In this document: positions 45,955 through 55,015 of the stretch, piece after piece
Layout of the letters: every line of letters starts with the position of its first letter
Numbering within the stretch: the first letter of the stretch is position 1
Assembly (NCBI GenBank): GCA_907165275.2
Contig: OU015673.1
Coordinates: 3,549,001 to 3,613,000 of the forward strand
Source: Zygaena filipendulae
Lineage: Eukaryota > Arthropoda > Insecta > Lepidoptera > Zygaenidae
Reading direction: 5' to 3'
Length of the DNA: 64,000 nt
Program-made: the position numbers and the translations under genes
The notes under the pieces: generated by a model
The model's database searches: none
The model's input: the letters and a program-made list of their open reading frames with translations, nothing else
Told to the model about the DNA's origin: nothing

Positions 45955-48580
45955 TTGTATTGTATGTATGTATTCCAGGATAAAATATAGATAGGTATGA
46001 ACCTTCCTCATAAATAACTCTATATTGTTGAAAACCACATGAAAATCCGTTGCGTAGTTTTAAAAATCTAAGCATAGGGACAGACAGACTGCGGGAAGCG
46101 ACTTTGTTTTATTCTATGTAGTGATACTACAGCTGTGCCCTGCGGTATCACCCATGTCAATTTGATGCTCCGCAGGATCCGCTCCTATCGGTCTTAGCGT
46201 GATTTTATACCTATAGCCTAATATAGCCTTCCTTGATAAATGAACTATCCAACACAAAACGAATAATTTCGATTCGAACCTGTAGTTTCCTAGGATTAGC
46301 GCGAAACAAAAAAGCTCTTCAACTTTATAATATTAGTAACAATAATAAAGATAAACAACCTGCTCACCTCCCTTATCTGTCCCATGGCGTAATACACGAA
46401 GCCTCTCCTCTTCGAGCGGTAGTGCAGCGTCAGGCCTTGGCGCGACTCGTTCTCGCATATGAAGCTCGGTGCGCGCATTCTCGGGTAGCTGAACTTCAGG
46501 TACTCGTGCAAGTTGTCCAGGCCGTTGAGGAAGTCGCGCATATGCCTGCCCAGGACGGACAGCACGCGGTCGTATCCGTACTGAGAGACGAACGCCACGA
46601 AATACACACCCATTTGGTCCATAAACTCACGTTCCGTTACGCCGAGTACCTGAGAAACAAATAGCAGTAGGTAATATTTTTATCTATAGGTAACTCTGGT
46701 CGCCTCGCATACGGTTTGACTCACGTTAATTTCGGAGTTTCCGCGGAAATTCCGGGATAAAAAATAATACCCTATTTTATTCAGGAATACCGTAGTTTTC
46801 TATACGTCAAAACATTATAAAAACATAAAACTATACAAAATACTTTTATACCAAAATAAAAATACGTTTAAATTCGGTTTAATGGATGGGTGTGACTGAA
46901 TATGGGGGGTCCACATATGCGAGGATATTTATAACGATACCTACAAATATTTCGTAAGAACTTGCACCGGGGGTGTAACTCAGTGGTAGAGTGTCTGCTT
47001 CGCATGCTGAAAGTCCTGGGTTCAAATCCCAGTACCTCCACGCCGTTATTAACTTTTTCTATTATTCTAACCTAAAATTGGCGACAAATAAATTGTTATT
47101 TTTTGTCCGATAGTTTACTAGATTATTTACTAGTTTTTGCCTATTGTGTCAGGATTCCCTCAGGATCTCCGATTTACAAAATCAAGATTGTATTGGTCCA
47201 TGTGAAAAACTTTTTGTGCGTGTAGGAGATACTATAATATAGCTTCTGCTCGCTGCTTCACCTGCAAATAGCTACTTATCAAGTTTTTTAAGTGCAAATA
47301 TAAAGACAGAGATCACAATATTATTGTTCATTATTGTAAAATGAATGCTATGAATGCTATGGGCCTTACAAATTAGCGTAAAAAATCATCGTGGCCCATG
47401 GGGGGATCGAACCCGCGACCTTCGCGTTATTAGCACGACGCTCTAACCAACTGAGCTAATGGGCCGTTACACAATTTTATGAAATTTCATGACAGTTTTC
47501 ACTATACTACCTACCTAAAAAAATTAAGGTTTTTTAAATCTTTTGGATAAATTAATAAAAAAATTAATATAAAATTTTTCAAATATAACTAAGTACTAAA
47601 ATCCGTGGTAAATCATCTTAGAAAACAAAAATCTATTCAAAAACTATTAGGAGTAAAACGACTACTTCCATCTAGTTTTGTTTTTTAATATTAAACAAAC
47701 AAAACTAGATGGAAGTACCTAGTCATTTTAAACCTAATAGTTTTCTAGTAATCTTTGATAGACTCTAAATATTACCCCCATGGACGCAATTCCCCCGGTT
47801 GACTATATATTAGGTAGGTACCTATATCGATACATTCTATATTTACTTATTGTAACGATGTGTTCTCATTTCTATTATTACAGGAAGTTGGTCTCCATTC
47901 ATATTGTTTTTTCCCATATTTTGTTTGTTTCATGGTATCACTTAGTATATATTTATTTTATCTACTAGTCTTATTGTACCTATCTCATTATTTTAATAAC
48001 GTAGAAATGTTTTCCTATATATAATTCAATAATGACAAATCCACTCCAACTGTGAATATTTTAGTTACATTTTAATAATATTAACATTAACACATACCTA
48101 TGTATGCCTACATACCTACCTACCTACCTACCTACTCTTAATGAATTATCTACTTTTTAAAACTATTATTAATTTTTGTTTTTTAGTCTTTAAACGAACT
48201 TAAGTTACATAATAACTTAAATACTCTGCTTTTCGAGTCTTCGTATATAAAAAAAATCACTAATCCTAAATATCCTGGACATCTAATTAAATTCATTCAT
48301 TCATTGAAGAATTTTTATAATGTATTGAAGAACTAGCCAGTGGTCGTATGGAAAAGGGGGAAGCTTTTATCTATACCCTGCGGGGTAACCCCGCTGAAGA
48401 GATTATGATTACCTCCTGTGCCTTTTCGGCGAGCCTCGAGATGAGGTTCTCGGGGTAGACTTGGTGTACGGAGAAGGAGGGCTGCTCCACCCCCGCCTGC
48501 CTCCGGATGTCCTCCCAGCGCTCCTCTCCGTACGCCTGCCGGATGTACTCTGCCATGTTCTCCAGCAACAGACCGTACAT
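28954..48580 (-). CDS. Atypical soluble guanylyl cyclase beta-type subunit (Gyc88E / MsGC-beta3 ortholog)
   Basis: Fifteen coding exons, high to low: 48580-48413, 46649-46368, 44371-44163, 43787-43664, 43218-43077, 36635-36509, 36234-36030, 34853-34707, 33458-33326, 32840-32613, 32307-31888, 31786-31687, 31318-31243, 30853-30745, 29258-28954. All junctions keep phase; total 924 residues. The H-NOX domain (1 to about 180) starts [13 protein letters not shown], has the haem-ligand histidine in [20 protein letters not shown] (H104) and the YxSxR motif HYRSKR (Y133, S135, R137). An H-NOX-associated domain and a signalling helix (about 355-410) follow. In the cyclase domain, metal-binding D430 and D474, GTP-specifying E470 and C540, and N547/R551 are all present, so a homodimer could be active. 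Residues from about 600 form a long extension, ending in a His/Cys-rich exon. The family converts GTP to cGMP, and Drosophila Gyc88E binds oxygen. A CAG acceptor 6 bases before the ATG implies an upstream 5' UTR exon. Confidence 0.94.
29340..29990 (-). repeat. Non-LTR retroelement fragment, reverse orientation
   Basis: Lies in the last cyclase intron. It begins AAATATACTTTATTGCACAC, has GCAGCCTCCTCCGGTACAGA and ends in GGTAGGGACTTCCAAAGCCG, TGCGGCTCGAACAGTCAAGG and beyond, the pattern of a minus-strand LINE 3' end in lepidopterans. No intact reading frame. Confidence 0.55.
30055..30280. mobile_element. MITE, CTGCCGCACTCAGAGAC family, copy 1
   Basis: CTGCCGCACTCAGAGACTGA near 30101 is mirrored by GTCTCTGTGTGCGGCAG ending about 30225. 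Flanking TTAAGATTTTAAAAACC and AAAATCTTTACTTAAAAT extend the inverted repeat on both sides. Same family as 42129-42365 and 33595-33712. Lies in a cyclase intron. Confidence 0.7.
30975..31115. repeat. SINE/LINE-derived fragment
   Basis: Resembles part of 2990-3340: TACTTTCTAGTGCCCGGCTG, CACTTGAAAGCCACTTCCC, CATCAGGTGAGAA. Lies in a cyclase intron. Confidence 0.55.
32885..33005. repeat. Local repeat of TTTATCGGGTTTAAACCCGA
   Basis: Three imperfect copies of a word built on ATCGGGTTTAA, two of them partly inverted, between cyclase exons 9 and 10. A related word is at about 538-560. Confidence 0.6.
33115..33302 (+). repeat. tRNA-derived SINE, degenerate
   Basis: The A-box-like TGGCGCAGTAGGTCACC and the anticodon-arm-like GCCCGCTAATCAAGAGG are followed by a decayed B box. 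The tail contains AAGCATCTTGTGTCG mirrored by CGACGCAAGATGCTT, and GTGTGTTGTGAAGTG. Lies in a cyclase intron. Confidence 0.6.
33595..33712. mobile_element. MITE, GCCGCACTCAGAG family, truncated copy 2
   Basis: AAAGTCTCTGAGTGCGGAAG and ACGACTCTGAGTGCGGCCGC lie in the same orientation with TTAAAATCTTTACTTT and AAGTAAATCATTAAAAC between them. This corresponds to the right half of the full element at 42129-42365. Confidence 0.65.
34160..34560 (+). repeat. CCGCGG repeat copy with internal insert
   Basis: Starts CTAGCCGTTCCCCGCGG and ends in AGGTCGTGAAAGCG and CTCACTTTCGCATTCATAAT. A stretch of about 150 bases unlike other copies lies in the middle (34300-34450). Lies between cyclase exons 8 and 9. 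Confidence 0.7.
35000..36000. other. Intron sequence without recognisable content
   Basis: Lies in the cyclase intron between exons 7 and 8. A 94-codon plus-strand frame (35357-35641) has no ATG-context, splice or family support. No repeat was recognised. Confidence 0.4.
37770..38150 (+). repeat. Dispersed 'GTTATTCAACAT' repeat, copy 1
   Basis: Shares with 51930-52310, in order: AGTTATTCAACAT, GGTGACCTATCTACGAAAT, AAGCGCT, CGGGCGGC, ATTAAAACAT, TGCGATCGATTCG-like sequence and AATTCATTAA. Lies in the large cyclase intron 5. No coding capacity. Confidence 0.7.
39030..39835 (-). repeat. Two CCGCGG repeat units in a ~430-470-bp direct duplication
   Basis: The block TACAGAGAAGGACATAGGGT ... GAAAGCTAGTAATAAATACG and ATTGATCAGTATCGCCTCTA ... 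GCAGGCGTAGG occurs at about 39231-39373 and again at about 39667-39820. Between them lies GCATGGGTCAAAAACTAC ... GACGATAAATTTGAAGCAAG, also found at 62760-62910. Lies in cyclase intron 5. Confidence 0.75.
40160..40695 (+). repeat. Cluster of three CCGCGG repeat copies
   Basis: Heads at about 40183 (CTAGCTGTTCCCCCGCAATT), 40291 (TTAGCTGTTCCCCGTATTTA) and 40478 (CTAGCTGTTCCCCGCGGTTT). Only the last is full length, ending TTTATAATATTAGTAGGGAT. Lies in cyclase intron 5. Confidence 0.75.
41445..41770 (+). repeat. Dispersed repeat with paired TGACGTCA palindromes, copy 1
   Basis: Contains GGGGGTCGTGACGTCACTAA and ATAGTGACGTCACGCGAAAT about 50 bases apart, then CAACTCAATGTATCGCCGTT and ACGTGTCCAATATTTTTTAT. 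Further copies: 59565-59760 (inverted) and 63195-63510. Lies in cyclase intron 5. Confidence 0.85.
42129..42365. mobile_element. 237-bp MITE with TTA target duplication (Harbinger-like)
   Basis: The ends CGGCCGCACTCAGAGTCGAC and GTCGACTCTGAGTGCGGCGG are inverted, and the arms continue (TTTAATGATTACTTAGTTAA type) for about 65 bp. An inner inverted pair, CTGCCGCAATGAGAC and GTCTCTGATTGCGGCAG, makes a nested palindrome. It is flanked by TTA at 42126-42128 and 42366-42368, the 3-bp duplication of the PIF/Harbinger superfamily. Lies in cyclase intron 5. Confidence 0.8.
42515..42705 (-). repeat. CCGCGG repeat, reverse copy
   Basis: Starts in ATATATATAAATCACGTATC with GTTTGTCCGCGATGGACTCC and ends CGCGGGGGACAGCTAG. 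It is the subtype with the CCGCGATGGACTC tail, also seen at 20800-20870 and 40430-40455. Confidence 0.7.
44779..44851 (+). tRNA. tRNA-Ala (AGC)
   Basis: A 73-nt cloverleaf: acceptor GGGGGCG/CGCCTCC with one G-U pair and discriminator A; D arm GCTCAGATGGTAGAGC; anticodon loop CTTAGCATG giving AGC; T arm CCGGG/CCCGG with TCGATAC. The A box (TAGCTCAGATGG) and B box (GGGATCGATACCC) are intact. It lies in intron 2 of the guanylyl cyclase gene, on the opposite strand. A T-rich stretch starts shortly after the 3' end. Confidence 0.95.
45368..45425. repeat. Inverted repeat hairpin, 16-bp GC-rich arms
   Basis: TACGGCGGCAGGTGGC is mirrored by GCCACCTGTCGCCGTA with one mismatch, around a loop of about 20 bases. 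Lies in cyclase intron 2. Confidence 0.75.
45865..46120 (+). repeat. CCGCGG repeat interrupted by an ATTT microsatellite
   Basis: The head ACTAGCTGTCCCCCGCGG is followed by a run of (ATTT)n at about 45921-45957 and then a GATAAAATATAGATAGGTAT body to GACAGACAGACTGCGGG. A further partial copy is at about 46135-46220. Confidence 0.7.
46969..47040 (+). tRNA. tRNA-Ala (CGC)
   Basis: A 72-nt cloverleaf: acceptor GGGGGTG/TACCTCC with two G-U-type pairs; D stem ACTC/GAGT (a paired change from the usual GCTC/GAGC); anticodon CTTCGCATG giving CGC; anticodon stem TCTGC/GCTGA with one T-T mismatch; T arm CTGGG/CCCAG with TTCAAAT. The B box is good and the A box slightly weakened. Probably functional, possibly a recently decaying copy. 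Lies in intron 1 of the cyclase gene. Confidence 0.85.
47392..47465 (-). tRNA. tRNA-Ile (AAT)
   Basis: A 74-nt cloverleaf on the minus strand: acceptor GGCCCAT/ATGGGCC with discriminator A; D arm GCTCAGTTGGTTAGAGC; anticodon loop GCTAATAAC giving AAT; T arm TCGCGGGTTCGATCCCCCC. Both RNA polymerase III boxes are intact. It lies in intron 1 of the guanylyl cyclase gene, on the same strand as that gene. Confidence 0.95.
47638..47758. mobile_element. Small palindromic MITE in cyclase intron 1
   Basis: AAAACTATTAGGAGTAAAAC and CTTCCATCTAGTTTTGTTT are mirrored by AAACAAAACTAGATGGAAGT and CATTTTAAACCTAATAGTTT. The arms are about 50 bp with small indels. No ORF. Confidence 0.75.
48103..48136. repeat. 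CCTA tetranucleotide microsatellite
   Basis: About seven tandem CCTA/CCTACATA units. Lies in cyclase intron 1. Confidence 0.8.
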
Positions 48581-51260
48581 GATGACCTGGTGACCAAGAG
48601 AATTGTGGTTTTTTCTAATAACTTTATACACCCGTGACATCATTCGTGTAAAACACATCCACTAGCTGTTCTTCGCGGTTTTCCGCGCCTTATTTCCCAC
48701 GGGAATTTCCCTGAAAATCGTGTAAGTATGTAAACTAGATGATGATCGGTTGAGTATTTAAGGTAATTAATTAAGGTAATTTGTCTGATGTTTCACTATT
48801 TTACTAATTTAATTAGCTGTTATTATTGACATTTGATTAATTATTAATGTAATTACTTTATCTTTGTTTCTTATAAGTGTTGTGTGGTGGTGCTGTAAAC
48901 TGATGATTATTATTTATAATTTGTTATAATTTTATATTTGTTAAGGGTTGCACTACGTTTTGTACCTTATAAATAAATAAACAAATAACGTACGGAGACG
49001 TATTTGTGCAATTATTCGCATATCGTTCGATCGAAAGTAACCCTTATAGCTTTCGTGACCCGGGGAGTAAACGTGTTTACACTTTGTACTACCCCGTGGC
49101 ACTACCCCATTTGGGTTGACAAGTAATTGGCGTCTAATTAAAGCGGAGTAAGGTTGAGCGTCGACCGCTCGTGGACTGTTTGACCCCTATCGAATCGAAA
49201 CAATACAATGGACGGAGATTTAGTGTGACAACGGCAGTGTGTAATACGAGTATAGTGGTGTGTTGAGGCTCCAGTCTCATTCCTTCGGAAACGTTATTGG
49301 GTTTGAGAGGAATAATAAACAAGTAGTAGGTTCCTATAAATGACAAGCGACATGTTACTTTGGAGAATTTATTTCATTGTGTAGGACATGAACTACAAAA
49401 AAAGGATGTGTCAACGTGAGTTGCTTTTCAAACGGGACTGAATAAAAAATAATAACTACTATAAGTAGTTTCTGAATCTGTGTGAATTTCAGGATTTCTT
49501 CGGGAACTTCGTGAAAGTTTTTTACTAGGTACCTGACGCATAGCCTTGTGCATAATGATATTTCATAATTTAAATAAGTATCTATAATAATATCATTGTG
49601 TGTGCCATGTGCGTAGATAATATGTTAGTCAGTCAGCCATTTTCTTTGGTCCTCGCCATGTAAATAGATAATTGCTTTTTTCAATATATTCTCTATCAAA
49701 ATATACCCTTTTGCATGCGTAGGTATAAAGTATGAACAAATTTTCTCCACTCTAATATTAATTTATTTATTTGTTGAAAAACAAGACATTCTTACAGTAG
49801 GTAGTACTTACCTACCTAATCAAATAGTTTCTCTTGTTACACTAGTTATATCTAAACAAAACATGTTTATGGCAAATACAGCCTTAATGTTAAGAACTAT
49901 ACTACAGCTGCAGATGACCCGTCAAATCAATTGAAAACTGTTTCACGAGTAGCTGTTAACACAACATTTTAACAAAAAATATAGACAATCGATGTTGTCG
50001 ATAAAATTTTGTCTTTCGTTAATCGTTAACGCATGATTGATTGAAGGCTATAACTCTTGATAGTAGAGGCCAATCCCGAGTAGGTGGCCATTAGAGGCTG
50101 TTAAAATTAACTTCATGTGATGTTTTGTATCCTTTTTATAGTTTACTTATAGTAAGCTTTTATTTTCCTTTAGATATATGTAGACAGATATAGATTTCCT
50201 ATTTATAGGCACGGAGTTTAAATTTTGAACACATCTTATGATAATTGAACTCACTTTACATAGGTACTTACTGATATATATTATTGTAGTGTTAAAAATA
50301 TTGTCAAAGGCACATTTGGTGATCTATTTCAAACTTCGAGGTTTCTCTTTGTTGATCTTTTATAAGTTTCACTTCTTTAGTATGTATGTATGTAGGTACC
50401 TATATACTTATAAATACACCCTTTGTGTAAATTTTAGAAATAAATTTGTTGTATAGTGGCTCGTATTTAGTCGTGAAAAACAAAACCGGCTCATAAATAG
50501 TAAGTGAATTCTTACTATATTATAACTGCGAATGTGAGTTTGTTACTCGTTCATGTCTTGACTAAACAATTTTTTTGTACTAAAACGGTCATGGTTTGTC
50601 CACGATTTTCACGAGTGACGACACGCCGTGGCCGTTTGCTATTTAGGTACCTAACTGAAAGCTTTCACCCACGAGTTTGCACCCACGCCTGCCTTTAAAA
50701 AGGTTTTATATGACTCTGTAGTAATCCATCGGGAAATTATATGAAAATACGTTTTGCTGAAAAATTTCACTTCTTTTTCATACAAACTCATACACTCTTT
50801 TAAATTACCTACATTAAAGGATTGCATGAAAAAATAGCAAAAATATTTTCTATGTTAATATTGTAAGTATTGTAAAGTATGTAATTTTGTATATTTGCAA
50901 GTTAAGTTTCAATGTAGAGTGTAACCTCTGGGTACTACTGAAACTGAGCCGGCATCACAATAAACTTTAACGTTTAATCATTTATGGATGGTGAAGTTTT
51001 CCTATTGAAATTTACTAACTGTTAAAAAAATCGCACGTTTTCATTGAAATACTTACCTAATTTAGTTTTTTTAGTCCGTTCGTTAAAGATCGGATCTTGT
51101 TCCGCTATAGGTTCCGCTCAGTAAAGCTAAGCACGCTGGTTGTAGGTATTCCTACGGAAATACTAAGTGTCTTTGATACAATCTTTTCGTTTGATAAAAC
51201 AAACTGTGTAGTCCTTTAATTAACTAAAAAGGGAAGAGTATTAAAGGAGAAACACAGAAA
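48581..51260. other. Upstream region of the guanylyl cyclase gene
   Basis: No gene seen. It holds a partial CCGCGG repeat (48662-48760) and a retroelement-like tail with TTGTACCTTATAAATAAATA (48840-48990). From 49000 to 51260 it is AT-rich with no repeat I can name. The acceptor CAG 6 bases before the cyclase ATG (about 48587) implies that at least one 5' UTR exon lies somewhere upstream, here or beyond. Confidence 0.5.
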
Positions 51261-51264
51261 AAGA

Positions 51265-51690
51265 AGGATTAAGGCTTGGTTAAACAAGGGTGGCCATCCG
51301 TTCGGGTTACCCGGGATTTTTTCTAGTTTAGAGGGCGTCCGGGGAGCGTCTGGGCGGGGTTTCATTTGTAGTCCGGGTTTGAATTTTTGTAGTTTTCGGT
51401 CGCGCGAGCGCCAAATGAATAGTTAGGTAGGTATTTTTTATTTAATTTATGTTTTAAGAAATAGATAGGTAGTACGTAAGACTTAGTCTCTACAACTTAA
51501 AGAAGTTCCTGTTTGGTTGCTTAACTTTTAAGAAGACCATACCTATAAGCTTAAGTTTCTTTAAGTTAATTTATGTTCAAAAGAATGTTGTCGTGTCCGG
51601 GTTCTGAGCTCCAAAATCCGGGTGACTTTACGGTTTTTGTCCTGGTTGCCAAATTTTAGAGACGCGGCAATGTAACGTTTTGGACTTTAC
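51265..51690. repeat. Unclassified GC-richer block with CCGGG words
   Basis: GTGGCCATCCGTTCGGGTTA and CCCGGGATTTTTTC at the left, GGTTCTGAGCTCCAAAATCC and GTGACTTTACGGTTTTTGTC at the right, distinct in composition from its AT-rich flanks. A mobile-element remnant is likely; no coding frame. Confidence 0.4.
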
Positions 51691-51929
51691 GTTGATAATA
51701 TTGGCAAATTTTATTTATATTGGTATTTAATTTAAGATAAGATAAGAAAGTGTGCTTTATTGTAATATAAATAAAAACATTGACAAAATTGGTGTAAAGA
51801 ATAAAGTTCACGTTAGTTTATATTGTAGTTACAAAGGCGGAATTATCCAGCGAGACGACTTCTTCCAATAAACCTTTGAGCACCTTTGAGTAATCGAAAG
51901 AATCAGTAGGTAAATATACAACGTGTTAA

Positions 51930-52310
51930 TGAATTAACCAAAAACCTGATACACCCCATTATGAAAAAAAAAATCAATAATGTGAGTAAAATATAAATTA
52001 TGTCGAAAAAATTAATAGTTTAAAAGTTATTCAACATCAGTTTGGAGGTGACCTATCTACGAAATTTCAAGCGCTACGCCCGCGCTACGTGGCAATGGCC
52101 GAATCGAGTCCTTTTGCTACGGGCGGCCTACGCGCCAAATATGGTATTATTTATAATACATGGGCTAGCCCATGTCTAAATTATTTATAATACCATACCA
52201 AAAATGAAAAAAAACATAACCTACATTAAAACATGGTGCAATCGATTCGGAAGTCGATTTTGAACAAACTACTTTCCAGTTTTCCGTTAATTCATTAACA
52301 CGTTGTAATA
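51930..52310 (+). repeat. Dispersed 'GTTATTCAACAT' repeat, copy 2
   Basis: The counterpart of 37770-38150. This copy additionally carries an inverted pair, TATTATTTATAATACATGGG with CCCATGTCTAAATTATTTAT, near its middle. Confidence 0.7.
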
Positions 52311-52991
52311 GCAAATTTTACAATAATGTATAAAAATAGATAGGTATATTTTATAACCGGATTTCAATCAGATAACAAATCCCCGAATCGCTATAGTTAG
52401 TAGTGCCCATAATTTTGGAAGAGTTCCCTCGATTTCTCCAAGATCCCATCTTCAGATCCCGATTTGGTGGCAATGGGAAAAACTTGGGAGTATACCCTTT
52501 CAAACAAAAAAAGAATTTTCCAAATCGGTTTAACCGAACAGCTAATATAAGTATTAAAGGACCATTATAACAAAATTTTACATCCGACAAAAAATATGTG
52601 TACGTGTGTATTGTCATGTCTCTGATCCAAACGATGTCATAAACAAACAATACACGGCTTACACAGACCGATTTAGCGACACTGACGTCAAAGTTACAAT
52701 CACATTAGCAAAGCATGAATGGGGACTGTTCGCAAAATTGCCACTTCATAACAATACGTCTGATTCTTTTATCAGATACGTGTGAGTCCATACAAATCAC
52801 CGATAATTTGTATTTTGGAAGGGTGCGGGGCGGAGGATTTTTGTTATCTATGTTGTAGATACTTTTTCGCGCTATTTTATAACGACATTACCAAAACAAA
52901 ATCGACTCGACGTGATGTCATATATTTGTGTGTGTTTTATTATATTTTAACCCTTTTCGAAAGACGCTCCTGGGGCAAAAAAAACATAATA

Positions 52992-53586
52992 AAGGGTCTT
53001 TCAATAGGGACGGGTCGATGTTGGCAGCCTGTGGCGGCCATGTTGTTTTAACGTCGTCTTTCTAACCTATATTTTTTTATTCAGTTAGTAATGCCAAATC
53101 ACCATGGCAAGTTACACGGTTGAGCAACACGTCCAAATGTTAAAAATGTATTACCAAAATGAGTGTTCGTTAGTGCAAACGTTACGTGCATTGCGCCCAT
53201 TTTACGGCAGACGAGGTGGTCCTTCAAAGTCGACTCTCCAACGTTTGGTGGCCAAATTCGACTTATCACCTTTAGACTTTTTTTTGTGGGGTTTTCTTAA
53301 GTCGCAGGTCTATACCAATAAGCCACAATCGACCGATGCCCTTAAAGTCAACATAGCTCAGGCTATCGCTGAAATTCAACCCGAACTATGCGGCAGAGTT
53401 GTTGAACATTGGACAACTCGAATTCGTGCCACCGTGAGAAGCCGCGGCGGACATTTAAACGATGTGATTTTCCACACATAATGGCATATATAGCTCTTTC
53501 AAATAAAAAAAAAAAATCGTTAAAATCTCACACACGGCCTTTTTTATTTCATGTCAAAATCGACCCGTCCTTATTGAAAGACCCTT
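52992..53586 (+). mobile_element. Internally deleted mariner-family element
   Basis: A 595-bp element with about 31-bp inverted ends (AAGGGTCTTTCAATAGGGAC then GGGTCGAT on the left, mirrored on the right with one or two differences) and TA on both sides (52990-52991, 53587-53588). This is the mariner/Tc1 (IS630) target duplication. It encodes the shortened transposase at 53104-53481. Near-identical ends suggest a fairly young copy. Confidence 0.9.
53104..53481 (+). CDS. Truncated mariner transposase, in-frame internal deletion (125 aa)
   Basis: The start has good context (ACCATGG). Residues 1 to about 57 are the N-terminal DNA-binding part (MASYTVEQHVQMLKMYYQNE ... TLQRLVAKF). They run directly into the far C-terminal part of the catalytic region (DLSPLDFFLWGFLKSQVYTN ... 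RGGHLNDVIFHT). Full mariner transposases are about 340 residues, so roughly 200 residues, including the first catalytic acidic residues, are missing, yet the frame is open to the stop. It cannot transpose by itself. It may still bind element ends; whether it is expressed is unknown. Confidence 0.85.
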   Translation: MASYTVEQHVQMLKMYYQNECSLVQTLRALRPFYGRRGGPSKSTLQRLVAKFDLSPLDFFLWGFLKSQVYTNKPQSTDALKVNIAQAIAEIQPELCGRVVEHWTTRIRATVRSRGGHLNDVIFHT

Positions 53587-53659
53587 TATTATACGTTACC
53601 TACCTACTCATAAACCACTACACTACACTGACTTTTATACTTATTAGATTAAATATTAA

Positions 53660-53935
53660 GCACTAGCTGTTGTCCGCGGTTTCACCCGCGGAAATTTCGG
53701 AGATCCCACAGGAATTCCGGGATGCAAAGTACCCTTATGTCCTTTTCTGTAACCCTTTCGACGTGTATGCAAAATTTCCTGAGATTTGACCGGCGTTAAT
53801 TTCAGAGTTCCTACAGGGATTCCTGAAAAAAAGTATTTCCTTCGCTGTACCTTTGCTAACGTGTGTACAAAATTTCATGATGATCGGTTGAGCCGTTAAG
53901 GCATGAAAGCGTAACAGAAGTAGGGATTCCCAACA
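53660..53935 (+). repeat. Two head-to-tail pieces of the CCGCGG repeat
   Basis: Head CTAGCTGTTGTCCGCGG at 53665, a second start near 53790 (ACCGGCGTTAATTTCAGAGT), ending GGCATGAAAGCGTAACAGAA. Confidence 0.7.
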
Positions 53936-54214
53936 CTAGAAAAAATCATGTCTAAAGCGTGATGGTCTGGAGGTAATGGCCATGTTTTTGTAGCCTTAAC
54001 TTATTAAGGCTATAAAAACGTGGCGGTGAAAGGGTTAATAAGTAGTTTCGTATGGCACTGATTAATTATTTTATGTCATAGATGACAATTCAATACTTAT
54101 TTAGATGATAGTGTGACATTTTTTTTAAAGAAGAGACCAAATACCACATAACAGAAAAGAACAGATGGAAGGGACATCAACTTAGTTTAGTATCTATGAA
54201 AACAGGTGGAAACC

Positions 54215-54520
54215 AGTGTTGCCGGTTGATTTTTGCACACAAAACCATTCATCACGCACTAAAGCATTCATTAACGTATTAAAGAAATGTATTAAACGCT
54301 TTTTGGTTACCTTTTTACTTAGTCACTGTTTTTAAAATTAACAGTTTTGGGAATATTGTGGAAAATATACTTGAGATAAATAAAATATGTTTTTTCTTCT
54401 TCTTCTTTCTTCTTCAGATACTAGCAAAAGAAGTTTTGGGCAAGTTAGAGTATTTGCTCTAACTTCCTTTGCAACTGTGGCGCGCCTGCCCCGCCTACAT
54501 GTCTTCTCAAGTTAATTTAT
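54215..54520 (-). repeat. Dispersed GGCGGGGCAGGCGCGCC repeat, copy 2 (inverted)
   Basis: Read on the minus strand it runs ATGTAGGCGGGGCAGGCGCG ... AGTTAGAGCAAATACTC ... to GTGATGAATGGTTTTGTG, matching 55855-56135. A TTCTTCTTCTTT simple repeat interrupts it. Confidence 0.75.
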
Positions 54521-54589
54521 TTTCTGTGTGCCAAATACCAATTCTCATGGCTCTACTTTAAAACTTACGGCACTTTAAGACTACGATTA

Positions 54590-55015
54590 CGGCAATAATT
54601 AATTTATATTGGAAAATTTCATGATGATCAGTTGAGTAGTTAAGGCGTGAAAGCATTAACAAACAAACAAACTCACATTCGTATTTATAGATAATGTTGG
54701 GGTAAATCTTCTATATAAATAAAAATGAATCGCCAAATGTGTTGCTAAGCGTATAACTTGCAAACGACTGCAAAAAATTAGATAAACCTTTTTTTTGTTC
54801 GTTATTGTCAGGACAAGGTTTTTATAAATGAAGTTTGGAGTTCCTGCGGGAATTCCGAAATGCGGTTGGACTGATTTTGACAGAAGTTTCACTGCTAATT
54901 AGCTGATGTCATTAGAAGTTAATTCTGTAAATTAAGCTACTTTGGAGTTCCTGTGGGATTCCTAAACTTAAACTCATGCGGGTGAAACCGGGGGGCACAT
55001 CTAGTATTTAAATAT
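54590..55015 (-). repeat. Degenerate CCGCGG repeat copies
   Basis: Pieces at about 54600-54690 (tail), 54835-54870 (GTTCCTGCGGGAATTCCG) and 54940-55010, ending GGTGAAACCGGGGGGCACAT. Confidence 0.55.

Noticed and set aside
46233..46664. 143-codon plus-strand frame
   Set aside because: Antisense of H-NOX exon 2 of the cyclase.
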